From positions 191,335,732 through 191,399,731 of the forward strand of contig NC_081553.1 in the NCBI RefSeq assembly GCF_963082655.1: 64,000 bases of DNA, read 5' to 3'. Source of the DNA: Stomoxys calcitrans. Taxonomy: Eukaryota; Arthropoda; Insecta; Diptera; Muscidae. Of the stretch, positions 43,090 to 53,930 are shown piece after piece. The position numbers and the translations under genes are program-made. The stretch's first letter is position 1; each line of letters starts with the position of its first letter. The notes beneath the pieces were generated by a model. That model saw only the letters and a program-made list of their open reading frames with translations. It had not been told where the DNA came from and made no database searches.

Positions 43090-44240
43090 ATAGAATAGTC
43101 AATAATGGTTTGGTACTAAAACCTATAACAAATTGGTATTAAAACCAATACCAGTTCGGTAATAAGGCTAATGGCAAACGGTAATAATCATTTTATGTTT
43201 CAATCATACCATCCGGCATTGTTTTTGTAACATAGGGGGTTGATTTACTATCAAAACCGTTTGGTACTGAAATGAGCATAACACATTGGTATTAAAACCA
43301 ATACAAGTTCGGTAATAATGCTAATACCAAACGGTAATTATCATTTTTCAAAATGCAAATTTTGCCCATGAACATTCCACTAAGGAACAGGGGCAAACTT
43401 CTCACATATCAATGAGTGCAGTCCGATTCAAGTTTTTAAGATCAATTATAAGGGCCTCCTTTTTAAAGCCGAGTCCGAACGGCGTGCCGCAGTGCGACAC
43501 CTCTTTGGAGAGAAGTTTTACATGGCATTGTACCTCACAAATGTTGCCAGCAATAGGAGGGGAAAACCACCGCTGAAAAATTTTTCTGATGGTCTCGCCA
43601 GGATTCGAAACCAGGCGTTAAGCGTCACAGGCGGACATGCTAACCTCTGCGCTACGGTGGCCTCCAAATCAATAATCATTTTATGTTTCAATCATACCAT
43701 CCGGTATTGTTTTTGTACCATATGGCGTTGCTTTACTATCAAAACCGTTTGGTACTGAAATGAGCATAACAAATTGGTATTAAAACCAATACAATTTTGG
43801 GAATAAAGCTAATACCAAACGGTAATAATCATTTTATGTTTCAATCATACCATCCGGTATTGTTTTAGGGGATTGCTTTACTATCGAAACCGTTTGGTAC
43901 TGAAATGAGCTTAACAAATTGGTATTAAAACCAATACAAGTTCGGTAATAAGGCTAACACCAAACGGTAATAATCATTTTTTGTTTCAATCATGCCATCC
44001 GGTATTGTTTTTGTACCATACGGGGTTGCTTTACGATCAAAACCGTTTGGTACTGAAATGAGCATAACAAATTGCTATTAAAAGAAATACAAGTTTTGTA
44101 ATAAGGCTAATGCCAAACGGTAATAATCATTTTATGTTTCCATCATACCATCCGGTATGGTTTTTGTACCATATGGCGTTGCTTTACTATCAAAACCGTT
44201 TGGTACGGAAATAAGCACGTTTGGTATTAACTTTTCTCTG
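43090..44240. repeat. G array, 153-bp units, split by SINE-A
   Basis: aaccgtttggtactgaaatg recurs at about 43255, 43743, 43888, 44041 and 44194; the regular step is 153, one unit has an 8-bp deletion (145), and the 488 step contains the SINE. Each unit holds complementary words (accgtttggtact and taccaaacggtaa; ggtattaaaaccaatac), so single strands could fold. No coding content. Confidence 0.9.
43350..43665 (-). mobile_element. SINE-A copy 6, full length
   Basis: Minus-oriented full copy inserted in the G array: left 3' end tttgcccatgaacattcc, body gcgtgccgcagtgcgacacc, head ggattcgaaaccaggcg and gctacggtggcctcc. Box B carries one change (gaaacc). G sequence (atcattttatgtttcaatca) resumes at about 43675; an exact TSD is not clear. 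Confidence 0.9.
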
Positions 44241-45289
44241 GGTGTAAGAATACCCTCCATCTGCGGCCATAATCTTGGGTAGAGCTATCGCTCTTTATAC
44301 AGATTTCTGCAAACCCTGATTTATTCAAACTTGCGTCCCACCATTTGCAACATGGAGATATAGGAGCTGATGTTGGAGAACATCATCTATTCTTCTCTTA
44401 TACCCATTAGAAGATCTAATTGTTTTGTTATGACGGGCAGGGGAGGATCTAATTCCATGGTAATCAAATGATATTTCCTTTGATTATGAACTTAATTGGC
44501 CAATTGAGGTCATTAATATAGGATTCGTGGTATTCGTTCCACTGTATTTTCCTCCAGCATTATTACTAATGTGCATTCATCCCCCCAGTACAGCATTTCT
44601 TTCATTACACATACATTTTCTATTTGCTTGCTGTCTATTGTAGTGTCCCAGGCACTCAACCACTCCTATCTTGCCCCCACCCCCTCCCAACCACAAAACA
44701 ATGAATTAAAGTAGCATTTCTGCTCTATAGCAAAGATTTATGATTGGGTCACAACGTATAGAAATTAATTATATTTTCGAGAAAATACATTTTACGTGAT
44801 TTAGCTGGCAAACACAAAATCATTGAGATTCTTTTTGAGTCATTAGTTACCATTGTTGTTCAATAACCATTAGACATGTCCCAGGGCCCTTTCCTCCAGC
44901 CAGCCAGCCAACCAGCCAACGCCATGCCATCCGGTCATCGCTGGCAATCAGGCACCACCGACCATCTTGTGCAGCAGTGCTTTCCACCATGTTGTCGGTG
45001 TTGTTGCACGATTAATGACGAACGGCAAAAACACAGAATTTATGAATAATTAATAATGCAATTAAGTCGCATGATTAGCCGTGTGGCGTGTGTGACAAGG
45101 ATGCTTTGAATTTATTATTTGGTACATTATATTTGTATTTGTGTTTTTGTTGTTGCCATTATTATTATTGTTGTATTTATAGTTATGATTATGGTTACTT
45201 ATTTAATTATTTTACATACGTATGCATGTCTGTAGTATGTGGTCATGTATCATTTTTGGTATGTTAGAAATGGTCATAAGTCAGTTTTT
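44241..45289. other. Unique non-coding stretch
   Basis: No transposon end or protein recognised. The part near 44880-45200 has CCAGCCAGCCAACCAGCC short repeats and ordinary fly-like non-coding composition. The open frame from 45222 belongs to the LINE tail that follows only from about 45300. Confidence 0.5.
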
Positions 45290-45682
45290 GCAAAAATCCA
45301 CAATAGAGTCAGAGGAATTGATTTGTTTCTCAGGTACTTTGACAGGGGTCATAACCGGACCCTGTGCCATAGACCGCATGGGGATGCCGCACAATGATTT
45401 CTGCAGGAGTTGCCTCGATGAGAATGCAGAGGAGACTATTGAGCACTTGCTTTGTTCCTGTCCGGGTCTGCAGAGACGTAGGCTCACCTTTCTGGGGAGC
45501 CGTTTCTGTTGTGATCTGGGTGAACTTGCGAACGTACCTCTGGTATCTCTCCTGAGGTTTGTTTAGGGCGACAGAATGGTTCCAAAGGGGGGGTTGACAC
45601 AGGCTCCGGCGTTTAGTGGGTCCATGCTTGCGTAGCGAAGGGTGGATCTTAACCTCCCGCTCGTGTTTCTCCACACCTCCTG
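45290..45682 (+). pseudogene. LOA-like LINE C-terminal tail with zinc knuckle
   Basis: An open frame to 45566 contains GPCAIDRMGMPHNDFCRSCL, then EETIEHLLCSCPGLQRRRL and LANVPLVSLLRFV. The CRSC...H....C.C pattern is the Cys/His motif at the end of RNase H-bearing LINE ORF2. The frame upstream of 45300 (in the same ORF) is not LINE-like. The sequence continues past the stop as 'ATEWF'-like residues before the foldback structure starts. Confidence 0.65.
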
Positions 45683-45779
45683 CCTTTGTATACCCACCAC
45701 CATAGGATGGGGGGTGTACTAATTTCGTCATTCTGTTTGCAACACCTCGAAATATGCGTCTGAGACCCCATCTTATATA

Positions 45780-47351
45780 TAACAAGTAAAAGCGTGCTAA
45801 GTTCGGCCGGGCCGAATCTTATAAACCCTCCACCATGGATCGCATTTGTCGAGTTCTTTTCCCGGCATCTCTTCTTAGGCAAAAAAAGGATATACAAAAA
45901 GTTTACCTCTGCTATTAGAGCGATATTAAGGACCATAGGACCACAATTAAATAATATGTTGGAGACCTGTGTAAAATGTCAGCCAATTCGAATAAGAATT
46001 GCGCCCTTTATGCGCTCAAGAAGTAAAATAGAGAGATCGATTTATATGGGAGCTGTATCGGGCTATCGGCCGATTCAGACCATAATAAACACGTATGTTG
46101 ATGGTCAATTTCAGGCAAATCGGATAATAATTGCGACCTCTAGAGGCTCAAGAAGTCAAGATCCCAGATCGGTGTATATGACAGCTATATCAGGTTATTA
46201 ACCGATTTGAACCTTACTTGGTACAGTTGTTGGATATCATGACAAAACACGTAGTGCAATATTTCATTCCAATCGGATAGGAATTGCACACTCTAGAGGT
46301 TCAAGAAGTCAAGTCCCCAGATCTATTTATATGACAGCTATAACAGGTTATCAACCGATTTGAACCATACTAGGCACAGTTGTTGGATATCAAAACAAAA
46401 TACGTCGTGCAAAATTTCATCCCAATCGGATAAGAATTGCGCACTCTAGAGGCTCAAGAAGTCAAGACCCAAGATCGGTTTATATGACAGCTATATCAGG
46501 TTATGGACCGATTTGAACCATACATGGCACAGTTGTTGGATATCATAACAAAACACGTCGTGCAAAATTTCATTCCAATCGGATAGGAATTGCGCACTCT
46601 AGAGGCTCAAGAAGTCAAGACCCAAGATCGGTTTATATGGCAGCTATATTAGGTTATAGGCCGATTTGAACCATACTTGGCACACTTATTGGATATCATA
46701 ACAAAACACGTCGTGCAAAATTTCATTCCAATCGGATAGGAATTGCGCACTCTAGAGGCTCAAGAAGTCAAGACCCAAGATCGGTTTATATGGCAGCTAT
46801 ATCAGGTTATAAACCGATTTGAACCATACTTTGCACAGTTGTTGGATATCATAACAAAACACGTCGTGCAAAATTTCATCCCAATCGGGTAAGAATTGCG
46901 CACTCTAGAGGCTCAAGAAGTCAAGACCCAAAATCGGTTTATATGACAGCTATATGAGGTTATGAACCGATTTCACCCATACTTGGCACAGTTGTTGGAT
47001 ATCAAAACAAAATACGTTGTGCAAAATTTCATTCCAATCGGATAAGAATTGCGCACTCTAGAGGCTCAAGAAGTCAAGACCCAAGATCGGTTTACAATAC
47101 CAACCGACCTACACTAATAAGAAGTATTTGTGGAAAATTTCAAGCGGCTAGCTTTACTCCTTCGGAAGTTAGCGTGCTTTCGACAGACAGACGGACGGAC
47201 GACAGACGGACGGACATGGCTAGATCGACATAAAATTTCACGACGATCAAGAATATATATACTTTATGGGGTCTCAGACGAATATTTCGAGTAGTTACAA
47301 ACAGAATGACGAAATTAGTATACCCCCCCCTCCTATGGTGGAGGGTATAAA
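45780..47351 (+). mobile_element. Element F copy 4 (left arm)
   Basis: 5' end taacaagtaaaagcgtgcta, gttcggccgggccgaatc, ccctccaccatggatcgc. Units with accgatttgaaccatact at 46201, 46354, 46507, 46660, 46813 and 46966 (153 each). 3' end has gacagacggacggac twice, catggctagatcga, gatcaagaatatatatac, tatggggtctcagacg, and ctatggtggagggtata at 47334-47350, which is an inverted match to the 5' ccctccaccatgg region. Confidence 0.88.
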
Positions 47352-49654
47352 AATCAATTTGTGTTTGTTTGTTTGTATGTGTGTTCCTTATAGACTCAGA
47401 AACGGCTGAACCGATTTTCTTCACATTTTCACAGATGGTGCATAATGACCCCGTGGTAAAAATAGGGTACTACATTTTTGATATCTGATGGGGGGGCGGA
47501 CCCTCCCCCTTACCCTAATTTTCAGAAACGCCAGATCTCGGAGATGAGTTGTGTGATTTAAGCGAAATTTGGTGTGCCTTCATATAGTACCCTAAAAATA
47601 AAAATTTGGTATCTAAATTTCGGATGGGGTACCTAGGGGGGCTGCCCCACCCTAAAACCTACCAAACATATATTTACACCAATCACAACAATATGGGACT
47701 CAAATGAAAGGTAATTAGGATAAGAAAACGTATCTGATATCCAATTGTTGGACCAAGTGCTAGGGGGACCATCCCAAGCCCCAAAAAACCCCAAAATCGG
47801 ACATATTTACCGACCATGGCAATATGGGACTCAAATGAAAGGTATTTGGGAGTAGAATACGAATCTGATATCGAAATGTGGGACCACGTTTCTGGGGGTC
47901 CACCCCTTCCCTTAAACACCCCCAAACTTGACTTATTTACTGACCATGGGAATATGGGACTTGAATAAAAGGTATTTGAATGTAGACTTAGAATCTGATA
48001 TCCAAATATGGGACTAAGTGTTTGGGGGAACCGCCACTCACCAAAAACATCCCCCAAAGGGGACAAATTTACGACCATAGCAATATGGCGCTCAAATGAA
48101 AGGTCTTTGGGAGTAAAGCACGAATTTGATATCAATGTTCGGGAAAAGTGTTTATGGGGCCACGCCACCCCCACAACACCACCCAAATAGTAAGTATTCG
48201 CTGACTATTGCAATATAAGGCTCAAATAGGAGGGATTTTCGAGTATAACACAAATCCGATATATATTTTCAAGGCTTACTCGAGGCCACCGTAGCGCAGA
48301 GGTTAGCATGTCCGCCTATGACGCTGAACGCCTGGGTTCGAATCCTGGCGAGACCATCAGAAAAAAAATTTTCATCGGTGGTTTTCCCCTCCTAATGCTG
48401 GCAACAGCCACCACCGGCTGGAGGCCACCGTAGCGCAGAGGTTAGCATGTCCGCCTATGACGCTGAACGCCTGGGTTCGAATCCTGGCGAGACCATCAGA
48501 AAAAAAATTTTCATCGGTGGTTTTCCCCTCCTAATGCTGGCAACAGCCACCACCGGCTGGAGGCCACCGTAGCGCAGAGGTTAGCATGTCCGCCCATGAC
48601 GCTAAACGCCTGGGTTCGAATCCTGGCGAGACCATCAGAAAAAATGTTCAACGGTGGTTTTCTCCACCTTATGCTGGCAACATTTATGAGGTACTATGCC
48701 ATGTAAAACTTCTCTCCCAAGAGGTGTCGCACTGCGGCACGCCGTTTCTACTCGGCTATAAAAAGGTGGCCCCTTATCATTGAGTTTAAAAACTTGAATC
48801 GGACTCCACACATTGATATATGAGAAGTTTGCCCCTGTTCCTTAGTGGAATGTTCATGGGCAAAATATGCATTTGCAATATGGGGGACCACCCCAATCCC
48901 CAAAACACCCCTAAATTGGGCATATTTACCTACCATGTCAATGTGGAGCTTAAATACAAGGTATTGGGGGGTAGAGCCAGAATTGATACCCATTTTTGGG
49001 GACCAATACTCTGGGGGTCTACCCCTTTCCCAAAATACCCCACAAACAGCAATTTTTTACTGACCATCGCAATATGGGGCTCATATAATAGTATATAGGA
49101 CCATGTATTAAGGACATCACCCCTTCCCCAAAACACCCCCAAAGGGTAAACATTTTTCGACCTTGCCAATATGTGGCTCAAATGAAAGGTATTTGAGAGT
49201 AGAAAACAAATTTGATAACCAATTTCGGGGCCATGTGTTTGGGGGACGCCTCATCGTGTAAACTCCCCTTAAACCAATGGCAATATGGGGTTCAAATAAA
49301 TGGTATTTGAGAGAATAGCACTATGCTGATATTTTTTTAGGGCCAAGTATGTGGGGGACTTCCTCACCCCTTAAATCAGATATCATGAGAATATCGGGCT
49401 GAAATAAAGTATTTTAAGAATGGAGTACACCTTATATCCAAACTTAAATTCGTAGACCAATAAAGATCATATGGGATTCTGATAAAGGCACTTATATTGT
49501 TAAACTGTTAGTCAAGCGATATACTATTTTCGTAGCATGGCATTTCACTAAAAGCTCTTTAATTGTCGAAAAAAAATATTCCAATTAAAATTTTGTTCCA
49601 TATAAAGTAAAAAAAAAAGGCGCAGCGCAGCGGGCCCGGGTCAACTAGTAAAGT
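47352..49654 (+). mobile_element. Helitron-like element with D 130-bp units
   Basis: 5' begins TCaatttgtgtttgtttgtt and gactcagaaacggctgaacc; 3' ends gggcccgggtcaaCTAG followed by T. TC start, CTAG end, A/T flanks, no TSD and a GC-rich palindrome (cgggcccg) before the end are Helitron hallmarks. The interior is a tandem array: atatgggactcaaatg-type words at 47691, 47822, 47952, 48082 and 48212, about 130 apart. No Rep/helicase is encoded, so non-autonomous. Confidence 0.6.
48282..48875 (+). mobile_element. SINE-A copy 7 with tRNA head in triplicate
   Basis: Heads start at 48282, 48421 and 48560. The first two units are 139 bp and by eye identical, each ending in caacagccaccaccggctg before the next gaggccaccg; the third continues into a normal body and 3' end (ggaatgttcatgggcaaa). 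Each head has box A (TAGCGCAGAGG) and box B (GGTTCGAATCC), so three intact pol III internal promoters stand in tandem. Confidence 0.93.
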
Positions 49655-50928
49655 ATATATATTCTTGATCGTCATGTCAATCTAAGTCGATCTAGCCATG
49701 TCCGTCCGTCCGTCCATCCTTTCGTCCGTCTATCTGTCCGTCCGTCTGTCTGTCGAAAGCACGCTAACTTTCAAAGGAGTAAAGCTAGCTGCTTGAAATT
49801 TTGCACAAATACTTTTTATTAGTGTAGGTCAGTTGGGATTGTAAATGGGCCATATCGGTCCATGTTTTGATATAGCTGCCATATAAACCGATCATGGGTC
49901 TTGACGTCTTGAGCCTCTAGAGTGCGCAATTCTTATCCGATTTGCCTGAAATTTTGCACAACGTGTTTTGTTATGATATCCAATAACTGTGCCAAGTATG
50001 GTTTAAATCGGTTTATAACGTGATATAGCTGCCATATAAACCGATCTAGGGTCTTGACTTCTTGAGTCTCTAGAGGGCGCAATTCTCGTCCGATTTGACT
50101 GAAATTTTGCACATGGTGTTTTTTTATCACTTCCAACAATTGTGTTAAGTATGGTTCAAATCGTTTCATAACCTGATATAGCTGCCATATAAACCGATCT
50201 TGGGTCTTGACTTCTTGAGCCTCTAGAGTGCGCAATTCTCATCCGATTTGGCTGAAATTTTTCATGTAGTATTTTGTTATTATATCCAACAACTGTTTCA
50301 AGTATGGTTCAAATCGGTTCATAACCTGATATAGCTGTCATATAAACAGATCTGGGGACTTGACTTCTTGAGCTTCTAGAGGGCGCAATTCCTATCCGAT
50401 TTGGCTGAAATTTTGCATGGCGTATTTTATTATGACTTTCAACAACTGTGTCAAATAAGGTTTAAATCGGTTAATAACCTGATATAGCTGCCATATAAAC
50501 CGATCTGGGATCTTGACTTCTTGAGCCTCTAGAGGTCGCAATTATTGTACGATTTCCCCGAAATTTTGTACGACAGATCCTCTCTTGACCATCAACATAT
50601 GTGTTTATTATGGTCTGAATCGGTCTATAGCCCGATACAGCTTCCATATAAATCGATCTCTCTATTTTACTTCTTGAGACCACAATTCTTATTCGAATTG
50701 GCTGACATTTTACGCAGGTCTCCAACATATAATTTAATTGTGGTCCAAACCGGACCATATCTTGATATCGCTCTAATAGCAGAGCAAATCTTTACTTATA
50801 TCCTTTTTTGCCCGGCCTTTTTTGCCGGGAAAAGAACTCGACAAATGCGATCCATGGTGGAGTGTATATAAGATTCGGCCCGGCCGAACTTAGCACGCTT
50901 TTACTTGTTATATATAAGAAGATGGGGT
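49655..50928 (-). mobile_element. Element F copy 5 (right arm)
   Basis: Minus-oriented: inner end taaagtatatatattcttga and ctagccatgtccgtccgtcc at left, 153-type units (gatatagctgccatataaac), then gatccatggtggagtg, attcggcccggccgaac and cacgcttttacttgttat at right. It lacks the first ~100 bases of the 3' end that copy 4 keeps; the Helitron-like core abuts the truncation. Confidence 0.85.
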
Positions 50929-51006
50929 CTTCGACGCATACTTCGAGGTGTTGCAAACAGAATGGCGAAAATAGTATACCCCCATGCTATGGTGGAGGAT
51001 ATACAA

Positions 51007-51787
51007 TAAAAGCTTCACATCATCAGCATACCTTAGTATTTTAGAAACCTTATAACATCTGGAAGATCATAAAGAACAAAAAGTAATGGACCCAAGTGAC
51101 TTCCCTGTGGCACAACAGAAGAAACAATGAAATCCTCGAAATAGATACTAAACAGTACTTGTTACTTTACTTTACTTGTTTTAATCTTATTTCAAACAAC
51201 CTTGACTTAGCAGCTTCTTCCTCTCAACTTAACCTATTTAGTTTTAGTATGTTATACCTAAAATCAATATATATAGCCACACATATACCCACACACACAC
51301 GTAAACACCGGATGTATGGAGTTCATGGACTTACATGAATATTTATGTTTTTGAATGCATAATTTTTAGTTGGTCATAAACAAAAAAAAATACATAATGG
51401 TATAACATCAATCACTTGCTAAAAGTTTTTTTATTAACCCCCGTTTTTTGGTCACTTTCCTGTTTTGGATTTATGCGGAAAAAAACCAGCATAACTTCAT
51501 TCAATTAGGTATAATTTTAAGCTAATTAAAATTATTTTTTTTTTTTTTCATTTTTACCACACTGACGATGTGACATTGATATCCTTATTTATATAACAAC
51601 AAAAGTATTAACAAACATAAGCGGCTTTAACTTTGATCAGATCATAACAGTTAATTCCCGGAAGGGCAAAAACTAAACCGCAAAAGAATGAACAAAAACA
51701 AACCCCATGGAGACAAATCATTTTTAGCATCAACAACAAAATCCCCAAAGATTAAATTGTGTAAAAAATATTTAAAAAAAATCAAAA
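51007..51787. other. AT-rich unique stretch
   Basis: Poly-T near 51535-51550, a TTTAC-type run near 51168-51180, a CA run near 51290-51300. No gene or mobile element recognised. Confidence 0.5.
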
Positions 51788-53775
51788 TTTTAACAAAAAA
51801 CAAGTAAAAGCGTGCTAAGTTCGGCCGGGCCGAATCTTATATACCCTGCACCATGGATCGCATTTGTCGAGTTCTATGCGCGGTATCTGTTTTTAGGCAA
51901 ACAAAGAATATTGAATAAGAACTGTTACGTTATTGGAGTTATAGTCCGATTCGGACCATAAATGAATGCTGAGCACTGTAGAGGCCATTGTGTAATATTT
52001 CAGTTCATTCGGATAAGAATTGCGCCTTGTAGGGGCTCAAAAAGCAAAATCGGGAGATAGGTTTATATGGGAGCTGTATCAAGCTATGAACCGATTTGAA
52101 CCATACTAGGCACAGTTGATGAAAGTCATTACAAAATACCTTATGCAAAATTTCAGCCAAATCGGATGAGAATTGCGCCCTTTGGTGGCTCAAGAAATCA
52201 AGACCCCAGATAGGTTTATATAACAGCTATATCAGCTTATGAACCGATTTGAACCATACTAAGCAAAATTTCAGCCAAATTGGATGAGAATTGCGCCCTC
52301 TAGAGGCTCAAGAAGTCAAGACCCCAGATCGGTTTATACGGCATCTACATCAGCTTATGGACCGATTTGAACCATACTTTGCACATCAATTGAAAGTCAT
52401 AACAAAACACCTTATGCAAAATTTTAGCCAAATCGGATAAGAATTGTGCCCTCTAGTGGCTCAAGAAGTCAAAATCCCAGATCGGTTTATATGGCAGCTA
52501 TACCAGGATATGGACCGATTTGAACCATACTCAGCACAGTTGTTGGAAGTCATAACAAAACACATTATGCAAAATTTTAGCCAAATCGGATAAGAATTGC
52601 GCACTCTAGAGGCTCAAGAAGTCAAGACCCCAGATCGGTTTATATGGCAGCTATACCAGGTTATAGACCGATTTGAACAATTTTTAGCACAGTTGTTGAA
52701 AGTCATAATGAAACACCACATGCAAAATTTCAGCCAAATCGGATAAGAATTGTGCACTCTAACGGCTCAAGAAGTCAAGATCCCAGATCGGTTTTTATGG
52801 CAGCTATACCAGGATATGGACCGATTTTAACCATATTTAGCGCAGTTGTTGAAAGTCATAATGAAACACCACATGCAAAATTTCAGCCAAATCGGATAAG
52901 AATTGTGCCCTCTAACGGCTCAAGAAGTCAAGATCCCAAATCGGTTTTTATGGCAGCTATACCAGGATATGGACCGATTTTAACCATATTTAGCGCAGTT
53001 GTTGAAAGTCATAACAAAACACATTATGCAAAATTTTAGCCAAATCGGATAAGAATTACGCCCTCTAGTGGCTTAAGAAGTCAAGACCCCAGATCGGTTT
53101 ATATGGCAGCTATATCAGGTTGTAGACCGATTTGAACTATTCTTAGCACAGTTGTTGAAAGTCATAATGAAACACCACATGCAAAATTTCAGCCAAATCG
53201 GATAAGAATTGCGCCCTCTAGCGGCTCAAGAAGTCAAGATCCCAGATCTGTTCATATGGCAGCTATATCAAAATCTGAACCGATTTTTTCCAAATTCAAT
53301 AGGCTTCGCCGCTAGGCTAAAAAACATGTCTGTATCAAATTTTAACACGATCGGATGAAAACTGCGACCTGTCCTTTGTAAATGCAAATTGCAAATTTTC
53401 ATGGGCAAAATTCTACTAAGGAACAGGGGCGAACTTCTCACCTATCAGTCCGAGTGCAGTCCGATTCAAGTTTAAGCTCAATGATAAGGGGCCTCCTTTT
53501 TATAGTCGAGTCCGAACGGCGTGCCGCAGTGCGACACCTCTTTGGAGAGAAGTTTTACATGGCATAGTACCTCACAAATGTTGCCAGCATTAGAAGGGGA
53601 AAACCACCGCTGAAAATTTTTTCTAATGGTCTCGCCAGGATTCGAACCCAGGCGTTCAGCGTCATAGGCGGACGTGCTAACCTCTGCGCTACGGTGGCCT
53701 CCTTTGTACACAAATTAACATGGACAGACGGACAGACAAACGAACATATAGACAGACGGACATAGCTAAATCGAA
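51788..53775 (+). mobile_element. Element F copy 6, split by SINE-A
   Basis: 5' end aacaagtaaaagcgtgctaa and gttcggccgggccgaatc. Units with 'gaccgatttgaac' at about 52358, 52511, 52664, 52817, 52970 and 53123 (153 each). After the SINE the F 3' side resumes with ggacagacggacagac, cagacggacatagctaaatcg, then is truncated at about 53775 by the LOA-like LINE. Confidence 0.88.
53382..53699 (-). mobile_element. SINE-A copy 8, full length with TSD
   Basis: 318-bp minus copy flanked by tcctttgta at 53373-53381 and 53700-53708 (the first bases may be shared with the SINE end ggcctcc). The body and head are close to the consensus, with intact B-box complement ggattcgaacccagg and gctacggtggcc. Confidence 0.92.
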
Positions 53776-53930
53776 TCCACTCTTTCAAGTACTCTGGGAA
53801 GACCAAGCCAGCCCTCCCGCAATGGAGACTCCACATAGTGTCCTGCGGAGGGAGACAAAGTCGGAACAGGAACGAAGGAAGCGCGCGCAAGGCCCCTGAG
53901 TCTTTATGGAGGACTGTGACTTCCAAAAGG

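Larger units (their letters stand above)
45683..51006. mobile_element. Foldback-like composite: F arms with Helitron-like core
   Basis: Left arm 45683-47351, core 47352-49654, right arm 49655-51006 in inverted orientation. Both outer ends show the same unusual order: an F 3'-terminal fragment (tataccc.ccaccata ... gaccccatctt), then ttatatataacaagtaaaag, then the F 5' end. The shared junction makes the arms one inverted duplication rather than two chance insertions. No obvious target duplication flanks 45683/51006. Confidence 0.7.

Noticed and set aside
48282..48700. Three apparent tRNA genes in tandem
   Set aside because: The A and B boxes are good, but the anticodon arm and acceptor stem do not fold into a canonical tRNA by eye and the same head is fused to the SINE body at several loci. 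They are SINE heads.
53709..53775. Separate GGACAGACGGACAGAC minisatellite
   Set aside because: It is the 3' side of element F copy 6, separated from its array only by the SINE-A insertion at 53382-53699.
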